Shown piece after piece: positions 1 to 14,100 of a stretch of 64,000 nt of DNA. Position 1 is the first letter of the stretch, and every line of letters begins with the position of its first letter. Location: contig CAWZYM010000154.1 of assembly GCA_963966185.1 (NCBI GenBank), positions 1 to 64,000 on the forward strand, given 5' to 3'. The translations under genes and the position numbers were made by a program. The notes beneath the pieces are model-generated. The model saw nothing but the letters and a program-made list of their open reading frames with translations, did no database searches and was not told where the DNA came from. Source of the DNA: Rhabditoides inermis. Lineage: Eukaryota > Nematoda > Chromadorea > Rhabditida > Rhabditidae.

Positions 1-1043
1 TGTTCTAGGAAAAAGTTCTAAACTACTGAACATATTTGTGAAAAGTTCTGAACTGTTCTAGGGAAAAGTTCTAAACTCCTGAACATCTTTGTGAAAAGTT
101 CTAAACCCCTAAACATCTTTGTGAAAAGTTCTAAACTGTTTTAGGGAAAAGTTCTAAATTCCTGAACATCTTTGTGAAAAGTTCTAAACTGTTCTAGGGA
201 AAAGTTCTAAACTCCTGAACATCTTTGTGAAAAGTTCTTAACCTCTAAACATCTTCGTGAAAAGTTCTAAACTGTTCTAGGGAAAAGTTCTAAACCCCTA
301 AACATCTTTGTGAAAAGTTCTAAACTGTTCTAGGGAAAAGTTCTGAATTTCTGAACATCTTTGTGAAAAGTTCTAAACTATTCTAGGGAAAAGTTCTAAA
401 CCCCTAAACATCTTTGTGAAAAGTTCTAAACTGTTCTAGGGAAAAGTTCTAAATTCCTGAACATCTTTGTGAAAAGTTCTAAACTATTCTAGGAAAAAGT
501 TCTAAACTACTGAACATCTTTGTGAAAAATGCTAAACTGTTCTACGGAAAAGTTCTAAACTCCTAAACATCTTTGTGAAAAGTTCTAAACTGTTCTAGGG
601 AAAAGTTCTAAATTCCTGAACATCTTTGTGAAAAGTTCTAAACTGTTCTAGGAAAAAGTTCTAAACTACTGAACATATTTGTGAAAAGTTCTGAACTGTT
701 CTAGGGAAAAATTCTAAACTCCTGAACATCTTTGTGAAAAGTTCTAAACCCCTAAACATCTTTGTGAAAAGTTCTAAACTGTTTTAGGGAAAAGTTCTAA
801 ATTCCTGAACATCTTTGTGAAAAGTTCTAAACTGTTCTAGGGAAAAGTTCTAAACTCCTGAACATCTTTGTGAAAAGTTCTTAACCTCTAAACATCTTCG
901 TGAAAAGTTCTAAACTGTTCTAGGGAAAAGTTCTAAACCCCTAAACATCTTTGTGAAAAGTTCTAAACTGTTCTAGGGAAAAGTTCTGAATTTCTGAACA
1001 TCTTTGTGAAAAGTTCTAAACTATTCTAGGGAAAAGTTCTAAA
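1..1043 (+). repeat. Satellite A 643-bp higher-order block, two adjacent copies
   Basis: Positions 1 to about 400 are repeated from 644 to about 1043 with the same order of subunit variants (TACTGAACATATTTG, then CCCCTAAACATC, then CTGTTTTAGGG, then CTCTAAACATCTTCG). The copies then diverge. The same 643-bp spacing separates the rare ATGCTAAACTGTTCTACGG marker at 3823 and 4466, and again at 11884 and 12527. So 643 bp is a recurring intermediate amplification unit above the 53-bp dimer. Confidence 0.75.
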
Positions 1044-3129
1044 CTTCTGAACATCTTTGTGAAAAGTTCTAAACTGTTCTAGGGTAAAGTTCTGAATTTC
1101 TGAACATCTTTGTGAAAAGTTTAAAACTGTTCAGGGAAAAGTTCTTAACACATGAACATCTTTGTGAAAAGTTCTAAACTCCTGAATATCTTTGTGAAAA
1201 GTTCTAAACCCCTAAACATCTTTGTGAAAAGTTCTAAACTGTTCTAGGGAAAAGTTCTAAATTCCTGAACATCTTTGTGAAAAGTTCTAAACTATTCTAG
1301 GGAAAAGTTCTAAACTCCTGAACATCTTTGTGAAAAGTTCTAAACTGTTCTAGGGTAAAGTTCTAAACCCCTAAACATCTTTGTGAAAAGTTCTAAACTG
1401 TTCTAGGGAAAAGTTCTAAATTCCTGAACATTTTTGTGAAAAGTTCTAAACTATTCTAGGAAAAAGTTCTAAACTCCTGAACATCTTTGTGAAAAGTTCT
1501 AAACTGTTCTAGGGTAAAGTTCTAAACCCCTAAACATCTTTGTGAAAAGTTCTGAACACATGAATATCTTTGTGAAAAGTTCTAAACCCCTGAACAACTT
1601 TGTGAAAAGTTCTAAACTGTTCTAGGGAAAAGTTCTAAATTCCTGAACATCTGTGAAAAGTTCTAAACTGTTCTAGGGAAAAGTTCTAAACTCCTGAACA
1701 TCTTTGTGAAAAGTTCTAAACCTCTAAACATCTTCGTGAAAAGTTCTAAACTGTTTTAGGGAAAAGTTCTAAACCCCTAAACATCTTTGTGAAAAGTTCT
1801 AAACTGTTCTAGGGAAAAGTTCTGAATTTCTGAACATCTTTGTGAAAAGTTCTAAACTATTCTAGGGTAAAGTTCTAAACTTCTGAACATCTTTGTGAAA
1901 AGTTCTAAACTGTTCTAGGGTAAAGTTCTAAACCCCTAAACATCTTTGTGAAAAGTTCTGAACACATGAATATCTTTGTGAAAAGTTCTAAACCCCTAAA
2001 CATCTTTGTGAAAAGTTCTAAACTGTTCTAGGGAAAAGTTCTGAATTTCTGAACATCTTTGTGAAAAGTTCTAAACTATTCTAGGGAGAAGTTCTAAACT
2101 CCTGAACATCTTTGTGAAAAGTTCTTAACTGTTCTAGGGAAAAGTTCTAAACTCCTGAACATCTTTGTGAAAAGTTCTGAACTGTTCTAGAAGAAAGTTC
2201 TAAACTCCTGAACATCTTTGTGAAAAGTTCTAAACTGTTCAGGGAAAAAAGTTCTGAACTCCTGAACATCTTTGTGAAAAGTTCTTAATTGTTCCAGAAA
2301 AAGTTCTTAACTTCTGAACAGCTTTGTGAAAAGTTTAAAACTGTTCAGGGAAAAGTTCTTAACACATGAACATCTTTGTGAAAAGTTCTAAACTCCTGAA
2401 TATCTTTGTGAAAAGTTCTAAACCCCTAAACATCTTTGTGAGAAGTTCTAAATTCCTGAACATCTTTGTGAAAAGTTCTAAACTACTCTAGGGAAGTTCT
2501 AAACTACTGAACATCTTTGTGAAAAGTTCTGAACTGTTCTAGGGAAAAGTTCTAAACTCCTGAACATCTTTGTGAAAAGTTCTAAACTGTTCTAGGGTAA
2601 AGTTCTAAACCCCTAAACATCTTTGTGAAAAGTTCTGAACACATGAATATCTTTGTGAAAAGTTCTAAACCCCTAAACATCTTTGTGAAAAGTTCTAAAC
2701 TGTTCTAGGAAAAAGTTCTGAATTTCTGAACATCTTTGTGAAAAGTTCTAAACTATTCTAGGGAAAAGTTCTAAACTCCTGAACATCTTTGTGAAAAGTT
2801 CTTAACTGTTCTAGGGAAAAGTTCTAAACTCCTGAACATCTTTGTGAAAAGTTCTGAACTGTTCTAGAAGAAAGTTCTAAACTCCTGAACATCTTTGTGA
2901 AAAGTTCTAAACTGTTCAGGGAAAAAAGTTCTGAACTCCTGAACATCTTTGTGAAAAGTTCTTAATTGTTCCAGGAAAAGTTCTTAACTTCTGAACAGCT
3001 TTGTGAAAAGTTTAAAACTGTTCAGGGAAAAGTTCTTAACACATGAACATCTTTGTGAAAAGTTCTAAACTCCTGAATATCTTTGTGAAAAGTTCTAAAC
3101 CCCTAAACATCTTTGTGAAAAGTTCTAAA

Positions 3130-6100
3130 CTGTTCTAGGGAAAAGTTCTAAATTCCTGAACATTTTTGTGAAAAGTTCTAAACTATTCTAGGAAAAAGTT
3201 CTAAACTCCTGAACATCTTTGTGAAAAGTTCTAAACTGTTCTAGGGTAAAGTTCTAAACCCCTAAACATCTTTGTGAAAAGTTCTGAACACATGAATATC
3301 TTTGTGAAAAGTTCTAAACCCCTGAACATCTTTGTGAAAAGTTCTAAACTGTTCTAGGGAAAAGTTCTAAATTCCTGAACATCTGTGAAAAGTTCTAAAC
3401 TGTTCTAGGAAAAAGTTCTAAACTACTGAACATATTTGTGAAAAGTTCTGAACTGTTCTAGGGAAAAGTTCTAAATTCCTGAACATCTTTGTGAAAAGTT
3501 CTAAACTAATCTAGGGAAAAGTTCTAAACTACTGAACATCTTTGTGAAAAGTTCTGAACTGTTCTAGGGAAAAGTTCTAAACTCCTGAACATCTTTGTGA
3601 AAAGTTCTAAACTGTTCTAGGGTAAAGTTCTAAACCCCTAAACATCTTTGTGAAAAGTTCTGAACACATGAATATCTTTGTGAAAAGTTCTAAACCCCTA
3701 AACATCTTTGTGAAAAGTTCTAAACTGTTCTAGGGAAAAGTTCTAAATTCCTGAACATCTTTGTGAAAAGTTCTAAACTATTCTAGGAAAAAGTTCTAAA
3801 CTACTGAACATCTTTGTGAAAAATGCTAAACTGTTCTACGGAAAAGTTCTAAACTCCTAAACAACTTTGTGAAAAGTTCTAAACTGTTCTAGGGAAAAGT
3901 TCTAAATTCCTGAACATCTTTGTGAAAAGTTCTAAACTGTTCTAGGAAAAAGTTCTAAACTACTGAACATATTTGTGAAAAGTTCTGAACTGTTCTAGGG
4001 AAAAGTTCTAAACTCCTGAACATCTTTGTGAAAAGTTCTAAACCCCTAAACATCTTTGTGAAAAGTTCTAAACTGTTTTAGGGAAAAGTTCTAAATTCCT
4101 GAACATCTTTGTGAAAAGTTCTAAACTGTTCTAGGGAAAAGTTCTAAACTCCTGAACATCTTTGTGAAAAGTTCTTAACCTCTAAACATCTTCGTGAAAA
4201 GTTCTAAACTGTTCTAGGGAAAAGTTCTAAACCCCTAAACATCTTTGTGAAAAGTTCTAAACTGTTCTAGGGAAAAGTTCTGAATTTCTGAACATCTTTG
4301 TGAAAAGTTCTAAACTATTCTAGGGAAAAGTTCTAAACCCCTAAACATCTTTGTGAAAAGTTCTAAACTGTTCTAGGGAAAAGTTCTAAATTCCTGAACA
4401 TCTTTGTGAAAAGTTCTAAACTATTCTAGGAAAAAGTTCTAAACTACTGAACATCTTTGTGAAAAATGCTAAACTGTTCTACGGAAAAGTTCTAAACTCC
4501 TAAACATCTTTGTGAAAAGTTCTAAACTGTTCTAGGGAAAAGTTCTAAATTCCTGAACATCTTTGTGAAAAGTTCTAAACTGTTCTAGGAAAAAGTTCTA
4601 AACTACTGAACATATTTGTGAAAAGTTCTGAACTGTTCTAGGGAAAAGTTATAAACTCCTGAACATCTTTGTGAAAAGTTCTAAACCCCTAAACATCTTT
4701 GTGAAAAGTTCTAAACTGTTTTAGGGAAAAGTTCTAAATTCCTGAACATCTTTGTGAAAAGTTCTAAACTGTTCTAGGGAAAAGTTCTAAACTCCTGAAC
4801 ATCTTTGTGAAAAGTTCTTAACCTCTAAACATCTTCGTGAAAAGTTCTAAACTGTTCTAGGGAAAAGTTCTAAACCCCTAAACATCTTTGTGAAAAGTTC
4901 TAAACTGTTCTAGGGAAAAGTTCTGAATTTCTGAACATCTTTGTGAAAAGTTCTAAACTATTCTAGGGAAAAGTTCTAAACTTCTGAACATCTTTGTGAA
5001 AAGTTCTAAACTGTTCTAGGGTAAAGTTCTGAATTTCTGAACATCTTTGTGAAAAGTTTAAAACTGTTCAGGGAAAAGTTCTTAACACATGAACATCTTT
5101 GTGAAAAGTTCTAAACTCCTGAATATCTTTGTGAAAAGTTCTAAACCCCTAAACATCTTTGTGAAAAGTTCTTAACTGTTCTAGGGAAAAGTTCTAAATT
5201 CCTGAACATCTTTGTGAAAAGTTCTAAACTATTCTAGGGAAAAGTTCTAAACCCCTAAACATCTTTGTGAAAAGTTCTAAACTGTTCTAGGGAAAAGTTC
5301 TAAATTCCTGAACATTTTTGTGAAAAGTTCTAAACTATTCTAGGAAAAAGTTCTAAACTCCTGAACATCTTTGTGAAAAGTTCTAAACTGTTCTAGGGTA
5401 AAGTTCTAAACCCCTAAACATCTTTGTGAAAAGTTCTGAACACATGAATATCTTTGTGAAAAGTTCTAAACCCCTGAACAACTTTGTGAAAAGTTCTAAA
5501 CTGTTCTAGGGAAAAGTTCTAAATTCCTGAACATCTGTGAAAAGTTCTAAACTGTTCTAGGGAAAAGTTCTAAACTCCTGAACATCTTTGTGAAAAGTTC
5601 TAAACCTCTAAACATCTTCGTGAAAAGTTCTAAACTGTTTTAGGGAAAAGTTCTAAACCCCTAAACATCTTTGTGAAAAGTTCTAAACTGTTCTAGGGAA
5701 AAGTTCTGAATTTCTGAACATCTTTGTGAAAAGTTCTAAACTATTCTAGGGTAAAGTTCTAAACTTCTGAACATCTTTGTGAAAAGTTCTAAACTGTTCT
5801 AGGGTAAAGTTCTAAACCCCTAAACATCTTTGTGAAAAGTTCTGAACACATGAATATCTTTGTGAAAAGTTCTAAACCCCTAAACATCTTTGTGAAAAGT
5901 TCTAAACTGTTCTAGGGAAAAGTTCTGAATTTCTGAACATCTTTGTGAAAAGTTCTAAACTATTCTAGGGAGAAGTTCTAAACTCCTGAACATCTTTGTG
6001 AAAAGTTCTTAACTGTTCTAGGGAAAAGTTCTAAACTCCTGAACATCTTTGTGAAAAGTTCTGAACTGTTCTAGAAGAAAGTTCTAAACTCCTGAACATC

Positions 6101-9100
6101 TTTGTGAAAAGTCCTAAACTGTTCAGGGAAAAAAGTTCTGAACTCCTGAACATCTTTGTGAAAAGTTCTTAATTGTTCCAGAAAAAGTTCTTAACTTCTG
6201 AACAGCTTTGTGAAAAGTTTAAAACTGTTCAGGGAAAAGTTCTTAACACATGAACATCTTTGTGAAAAGTTCTAAACTCCTGAATATCTTTGTGAAAAGT
6301 TCTAAACCCCTAAACATCTTTGTGAGAAGTTCTAAACTGTTCTAGGGAAAAGTTCTAAATTCCTGAACATCTTTGTGAAAAGTTCTAAACTACTCTAGGG
6401 AAGTTCTAAACTACTGAACATCTTTGTGAAAAGTTCTGAACTGTTCTAGGGAAAAGTTCTAAACTCCTGAACATCTTTGTGAAAAGTTCTAAACTGTTCT
6501 AGGGTAAAGTTCTAAACCCCTAAACATCTTTGTGAAAAGTTCTGAACACATGAATATCTTTGTGAAAAGTTCTAAACCCCTAAACATCTTTGTGAAAAGT
6601 TCTAAACTGTTCTAGGAAAAAGTTCTGAATTTCTGAACATCTTTGTGAAAAGTTCTAAACTATTCTAGGGAAAAGTTCTAAACTCCTGAACATCTTTGTG
6701 AAAAGTTCTTAACTGTTCTAGGGAAAAGTTCTAAACTCCTGAACATCTTTGTGAAAAGTTCTGAACTGTTCTAGAAGAAAGTTCTAAACTCCTGAACATC
6801 TTTGTGAAAAGTTCTAAACTGTTCAGGGAAAAAAGTTCTGAACTCCTGAACATCTTTGTGAAAAGTTCTTAATTGTTCCAGGAAAAGTTCTTAACTTCTG
6901 AACAGCTTTGTGAAAAGTTTAAAACTGTTCAGGGAAAAGTTCTTAACACATGAACATCTTTGTGAAAAGTTCTAAACTCCTGAATATCTTTGTGAAAAGT
7001 TCTAAACCCCTAAACATCTTTGTGAAAAGTTCTAAACTGTTCTAGGGAAAAGTTCTAAATTCCTGAACATTTTTGTGAAAAGTTCTAAACTATTCTAGGA
7101 AAAAGTTCTAAACTCCTGAACATCTTTGTGAAAAGTTCTAAACTGTTCTAGGGTAAAGTTCTAAACCCCTAAACATCTTTGTGAAAAGTTCTGAACACAT
7201 GAATATCTTTGTGAAAAGTTCTAAACCCCTGAACATCTTTGTGAAAAGTTCTAAACTGTTCTAGGGAAAAGTTCTAAATTCCTGAACATCTGTGAAAAGT
7301 TCTAAACTGTTCTAGGGAAAAGTTCTAAACTCCTGAACATCTTTGTGAAAAGTTCTTAACCTCTAAACATCTTCGTGAAAAGTTCTAAACTGTTCTAGGG
7401 AAAAGTTCTAAACCCCTAAACATCTTTGTGAAAAGTTCTAAACTGTTCTAGGGAAAAGTTCTGAATTTCTGAACATCTTTGTGAAAAGTTCTAAACTATT
7501 CTAGGGAAAAGTTCTAAACCCCTAAACATCTTTGTGAAAAGTTCTAAACTGTTCTAGGGAAAAGTTCTAAATTCCTGAACATCTTTGTGAAAAGTTCTAA
7601 ACTATTCTAGGAAAAAGTTCTAAACTACTGAACATCTTTGTGAAAAATGCTAAACTGTTCTACGGAAAAGTTCTAAACTCCTAAACATCTTTGTGAAAAG
7701 TTCTAAACTGTTCTAGGGAAAAGTTCTAAATTCCTGAACATCTTTGTGAAAAGTTCTAAACTGTTCTAGGAAAAAGTTCTAAACTACTGAACATATTTGT
7801 GAAAAGTTCTGAACTGTTCTAGGGAAAAGTTCTAAACTCCTGAACATCTTTGTGAAAAGTTCTAAACCCCTAAACATCTTTGTGAAAAGTTCTAAACTGT
7901 TTTAGGGAAAAGTTCTAAATTCCTGAACATCTTTGTGAAAAGTTCTAAACTGTTCTAGGGAAAAGTTCTAAACTCCTGAACATCTTTGTGAAAAGTTCTT
8001 AACCTCTAAACATCTTCGTGAAAAGTTCTAAACTGTTCTAGGGAAAAGTTCTAAACCCCTAAACATCTTTGTGAAAAGTTCTAAACTGTTCTAGGGAAAA
8101 GTTCTGAATTTCTGAACATCTTTGTGAAAAGTTCTAAACTATTCTAGGGAAAAGTTCTAAACTTCTGAACATCTTTGTGAAAAGTTCTAAACTGTTCTAG
8201 GGTAAAGTTCTGAATTTCTGAACATCTTTGTGAAAAGTTTAAAACTGTTCAGGGAAAAGTTCTTAACACATGAACATCTTTGTGAAAAGTTCTAAACTCC
8301 TGAATATCTTTGTGAAAAGTTCTAAACCCCTAAACATCTTTGTGAAAAGTTCTAAACTGTTCTAGGGAAAAGTTCTAAATTCCTGAACATCTTTGTGAAA
8401 AGTTCTAAACTATTCTAGGGAAAAGTTCTAAACTCCTGAACATCTTTGTGAAAAGTTCTAAACTGTTCTAGGGTAAAGTTCTAAACCCCTAAACATCTTT
8501 GTGAAAAGTTCTAAACTGTTCTAGGGAAAAGTTCTAAATTCCTGAACATTTTTGTGAAAAGTTCTAAACTATTCTAGGAAAAAGTTCTAAACTCCTGAAC
8601 ATCTTTGTGAAAAGTTCTAAACTGTTCTAGGGTAAAGTTCTAAACCCCTAAACATCTTTGTGAAAAGTTCTGAACACATGAATATCTTTGTGAAAAGTTC
8701 TAAACCCCTGAACAACTTTGTGAAAAGTTCTAAACTGTTCTAGGGAAAAGTTCTAAATTCCTGAACATCTGTGAAAAGTTCTAAACTGTTCTAGGGAAAA
8801 GTTCTAAACTCCTGAACATCTTTGTGAAAAGTTCTAAACCTCTAAACATCTTCGTGAAAAGTTCTAAACTGTTTTAGGGAAAAGTTCTAAACCCCTAAAC
8901 ATCTTTGTGAAAAGTTCTAAACTGTTCTAGGGAAAAGTTCTGAATTTCTGAACATCTTTGTGAAAAGTTCTAAACTATTCTAGGGTAAAGTTCTAAACTT
9001 CTGAACATCTTTGTGAAAAGTTCTAAACTGTTCTAGGGTAAAGTTCTAAACCCCTAAACATCTTTGTGAAAAGTTCTGAACACATGAATATCTTTGTGAA

Positions 9101-11190
9101 AAGTTCTAAACCCCTAAACATCTTTGTGAAAAGTTCTAAACTGTTCTAGGGAAAAGTTCTGAATTTCTGAACATCTTTGTGAAAAGTTCTAAACTATTCT
9201 AGGGAGAAGTTCTAAACTCCTGAACATCTTTGTGAAAAGTTCTTAACTGTTCTAGGGAAAAGTTCTAAACTCCTGAACATCTTTGTGAAAAGTTCTGAAC
9301 TGTTCTAGAAGAAAGTTCTAAACTCCTGAACATCTTTGTGAAAAGTTCTAAACTGTTCAGGGAAAAAAGTTCTGAACTCCTGAACATCTTTGTGAAAAGT
9401 TCTTAATTGTTCCAGAAAAAGTTCTTAACTTCTGAACAGCTTTGTGAAAAGTTTAAAACTGTTCAGGGAAAAGTTCTTAACACATGAACATCTTTGTGAA
9501 AAGTTCTAAACTCCTGAATATCTTTGTGAAAAGTTCTAAACCCCTAAACATCTTTGTGAGAAGTTCTAAACTGTTCTAGGGAAAAGTTCTAAATTCCTGA
9601 ACATCTTTGTGAAAAGTTCTAAACTACTCTAGGGAAGTTCTAAACTACTGAACATCTTTGTGAAAAGTTCTGAACTGTTCTAGGGAAAAGTTCTAAACTC
9701 CTGAACATCTTTGTGAAAAGTTCTAAACTGTTCTAGGGTAAAGTTCTAAACCCCTAAACATCTTTGTGAAAAGTTCTGAACACATGAATATCTTTGTGAA
9801 AAGTTCTAAACCCCTAAACATCTTTGTGAAAAGTTCTAAACTGTTCTAGGAAAAAGTTCTGAATTTCTGAACATCTTTGTGAAAAGTTCTAAACTATTCT
9901 AGGGAAAAGTTCTAAACTCCTGAACATCTTTGTGAAAAGTTCTTAACTGTTCTAGGGAAAAGTTCTAAACTCCTGAACATCTTTGTGAAAAGTTCTGAAC
10001 TGTTCTAGAAGAAAGTTCTAAACTCCTGAACATCTTTGTGAAAAGTTCTAAACTGTTCAGGGAAAAAAGTTCTGAACTCCTGAACATCTTTGTGAAAAGT
10101 TCTTAATTGTTCCAGGAAAAGTTCTTAACTTCTGAACAGCTTTGTGAAAAGTTTAAAACTGTTCAGGGAAAAGTTCTTAACACATGAACATCTTTGTGAA
10201 AAGTTCTAAACTCCTGAATATCTTTGTGAAAAGTTCTAAACCCCTAAACATCTTTGTGAAAAGTTCTAAACTGTTCTAGGGAAAAGTTCTAAATTCCTGA
10301 ACATTTTTGTGAAAAGTTCTAAACCCCTAAACATCTTTGTGAAAAGTTCTAAACTGTTCTAGGGAAAAGTTCTGAATTTCTGAACATCTTTGTGAAAAGT
10401 TCTAAACTGTTCTAGGGTAAAGTTCTGAATTTCTGAACATCTTTGTGAAAAGTTTAAAACTGTTCAGGGAAAAGTTCTTAACACATGATCATCTTTGTGA
10501 AAAGTTCTAAACTCCTGAATATCTTTGTGAAAAGTTCTAAACTGTTCTAGGGAAAAGTTCTGAATTTCTGAACATCTTTGTGAAAAGTTCTAAACTATTC
10601 TAGGGAAAAGTTCTAAACTTCTGAACATCTTTGTGAAAAGTTCTAAACTGTTCTAGGGTAAAGTTCTGAATTTCTGAACATCTTTGTGAAAAGTTTAAAA
10701 CTGTTCAGGGAAAAGTTCTTAACACATGAACATCTTTGTGAAAAGTTCTAAACTCCTGAATATCTTTGTGAAAAGTTCTAAACCCCTAAACATCTTTGTG
10801 AAAAGTTCTAAACTGTTCTAGGGAAAAGTTCTAAATTCCTGAACATCTTTGTGAAAAGTTCTAAACTATTCTAGGGAAAAGTTCTAAACTCCTGAACATC
10901 TTTGTGAAAAGTTCTAAACTGTTCTAGGGTAAAGTTCTAAACCCCTAAACATCTTTGTGAAAAGTTCTAAACTGTTCTAGGGAAAAGTTCTAAATTCCTG
11001 AACATTTTTGTGAAAAGTTCTAAACTATTCTAGGAAAAAGTTCTAAACTCCTGAACATCTTTGTGAAAAGTTCTAAACTGTTCTAGGGTAAAGTTCTAAA
11101 CCCCTAAACATCTTTGTGAAAAGTTCTGAACACATGAATATCTTTGTGAAAAGTTCTAAACCCCTGAACAACTTTGTGAAAAGTTCTAAA
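3130..11190 (+). repeat. Satellite A ~8.1-kb higher-order repeat, copy 1
   Basis: This block is colinear with 11191-19360. Rare markers fix the offset at 8061 bp on the left: a CATTTTTGTG variant at 3161 and 11222, the 3-bp-deleted CATCTGTGAAAAG at 3383 and 11444, and ATGCTAAAC at 3823 and 11884. It is 8114 bp in the middle (a shortened dimer with CTCTAGGGAAGTTC near 6388 and 14502, and near 9622 and 17736) and 8167 bp on the right (GAACAACTTTG at 11167 and 19334). The two steps in offset are each exactly 53 bp, one dimer. The junction between copies lies near 11190-11222. Block edges are approximate. Confidence 0.8.
4120..10320 (+). repeat. Satellite A ~3.2-kb tandem pair inside the 8.1-kb repeat
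   Basis: Within the first 8.1-kb copy, about 4120-7300 is repeated as about 7300-10320. Offsets are 3181 bp at the left (CTTAACCTC at 4174 and 7355; ATGCTAAAC at 4466 and 7647) and 3234 bp further right (CATCTGTG marker at 5535 and 8769; CTCTAGGGAAGTTC region at 6388 and 9622). The difference is one 53-bp dimer. The second copy breaks off near 10320, where a CATTTTTGTG subunit is followed directly by the CCCCTAAACATC type instead of CTATTCTAGG. Confidence 0.78.
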
Positions 11191-14100
11191 CTGTTCTAGG
11201 GAAAAGTTCTAAATTCCTGAACATTTTTGTGAAAAGTTCTAAACTATTCTAGGAAAAAGTTCTAAACTCCTGAACATCTTTGTGAAAAGTTCTAAACTGT
11301 TCTAGGGTAAAGTTCTAAACCCCTAAACATCTTTGTGAAAAGTTCTGAACACATGAATATCTTTGTGAAAAGTTCTAAACCCCTGAACATCTTTGTGAAA
11401 AGTTCTAAACTGTTCTAGGGAAAAGTTCTAAATTCCTGAACATCTGTGAAAAGTTCTAAACTGTTCTAGGAAAAAGTTCTAAACTACTGAACATATTTGT
11501 GAAAAGTTCTGAACTGTTCTAGGGAAAAGTTCTAAATTCCTGAACATCTTTGTGAAAAGTTCTAAACTAATCTAGGGAAAAGTTCTAAACTACTGAACAT
11601 CTTTGTGAAAAGTTCTGAACTGTTCTAGGGAAAAGTTCTAAACTCCTGAACATCTTTGTGAAAAGTTCTAAACTGTTCTAGGGTAAAGTTCTAAACCCCT
11701 AAACATCTTTGTGAAAAGTTCTGAACACATGAATATCTTTGTGAAAAGTTCTAAACCCCTAAACATCTTTGTGAAAAGTTCTAAACTGTTCTAGGGAAAA
11801 GTTCTAAATTCCTGAACATCTTTGTGAAAAGTTCTAAACTATTCTAGGAAAAAGTTCTAAACTACTGAACATCTTTGTGAAAAATGCTAAACTGTTCTAC
11901 GGAAAAGTTCTAAACTCCTAAACATCTTTGTGAAAAGTTCTAAACTGTTCTAGGGAAAAGTTCTAAATTCCTGAACATCTTTGTGAAAAGTTCTAAACTG
12001 TTCTAGGAAAAAGTTCTAAACTACTGAACATATTTGTGAAAAGTTCTGAACTGTTCTAGGGAAAAGTTCTAAACTCCTGAACATCTTTGTGAAAAGTTCT
12101 AAACCCCTAAACATCTTTGTGAAAAGTTCTAAACTGTTTTAGGGAAAAGTTCTAAATTCCTGAACATCTTTGTGAAAAGTTCTAAACTGTTCTAGGGAAA
12201 AGTTCTAAACTCCTGAACATCTTTGTGAAAAGTTCTTAACCTCTAAACATCTTCGTGAAAAGTTCTAAACTGTTCTAGGGAAAAGTTCTAAACCCCTAAA
12301 CATCTTTGTGAAAAGTTCTAAACTGTTCTAGGGAAAAGTTCTGAATTTCTGAACATCTTTGTGAAAAGTTCTAAACTATTCTAGGGAAAAGTTCTAAACC
12401 CCTAAACATCTTTGTGAAAAGTTCTAAACTGTTCTAGGGAAAAGTTCTAAATTCCTGAACATCTTTGTGAAAAGTTCTAAACTATTCTAGGAAAAAGTTC
12501 TAAACTACTGAACATCTTTGTGAAAAATGCTAAACTGTTCTACGGAAAAGTTCTAAACTCCTAAACATCTTTGTGAAAAGTTCTAAACTGTTCTAGGGAA
12601 AAGTTCTAAATTCCTGAACATCTTTGTGAAAAGTTCTAAACTGTTCTAGGAAAAAGTTCTAAACTACTGAACATATTTGTGAAAAGTTCTGAACTGTTCT
12701 AGGGAAAAGTTCTAAACTCCTGAACATCTTTGTGAAAAGTTCTAAACCCCTAAACATCTTTGTGAAAAGTTCTAAACTGTTTTAGGGAAAAGTTCTAAAT
12801 TCCTGAACATCTTTGTGAAAAGTTCTAAACTGTTCTAGGGAAAAGTTCTAAACTCCTGAACATCTTTGTGAAAAGTTCTTAACCTCTAAACATCTTCGTG
12901 AAAAGTTCTAAACTGTTCTAGGGAAAAGTTCTAAACCCCTAAACATCTTTGTGAAAAGTTCTAAACTGTTCTAGGGAAAAGTTCTGAATTTCTGAACATC
13001 TTTGTGAAAAGTTCTAAACTATTCTAGGGAAAAGTTCTAAACTTCTGAACATCTTTGTGAAAAGTTCTAAACTGTTCTAGGGTAAAGTTCTGAATTTCTG
13101 AACATCTTTGTGAAAAGTTTAAAACTGTTCAGGGAAAAGTTCTTAACACATGAACATCTTTGTGAAAAGTTCTAAACTCCTGAATATCTTTGTGAAAAGT
13201 TCTAAACCCCTAAACATCTTTGTGAAAAGTTCTAAACTGTTCTAGGGAAAAGTTCTAAATTCCTGAACATCTTTGTGAAAAGTTCTAAACTATTCTAGGG
13301 AAAAGTTCTAAACTCCTGAACATCTTTGTGAAAAGTTCTAAACTGTTCTAGGGTAAAGTTCTAAACCCCTAAACATCTTTGTGAAAAGTTCTAAACTGTT
13401 CTAGGGAAAAGTTCTAAATTCCTGAACATTTTTGTGAAAAGTTCTAAACTATTCTAGGAAAAAGTTCTAAACTCCTGAACATCTTTGTGAAAAGTTCTAA
13501 ACTGTTCTAGGGTAAAGTTCTAAACCCCTAAACATCTTTGTGAAAAGTTCTGAACACATGAATATCTTTGTGAAAAGTTCTAAACCCCTGAACAACTTTG
13601 TGAAAAGTTCTAAACTGTTCTAGGGAAAAGTTCTAAATTCCTGAACATCTGTGAAAAGTTCTAAACTGTTCTAGGGAAAAGTTCTAAACTCCTGAACATC
13701 TTTGTGAAAAGTTCTAAACCTCTAAACATCTTCGTGAAAAGTTCTAAACTGTTTTAGGGAAAAGTTCTAAACCCCTAAACATCTTTGTGAAAAGTTCTAA
13801 ACTGTTCTAGGGAAAAGTTCTGAATTTCTGAACATCTTTGTGAAAAGTTCTAAACTATTCTAGGGTAAAGTTCTAAACTTCTGAACATCTTTGTGAAAAG
13901 TTCTAAACTGTTCTAGGGTAAAGTTCTAAACCCGTAAACATCTTTGTGAAAAGTTCTGAACACATGAATATCTTTGTGAAAAGTTCTAAACCCCTAAACA
14001 TCTTTGTGAAAAGTTCTAAACTGTTCTAGGGAAAAGTTCTGAATTTCTGAACATCTTTGTGAAAAGTTCTAAACTATTCTAGGGAGAAGTTCTAAACTCC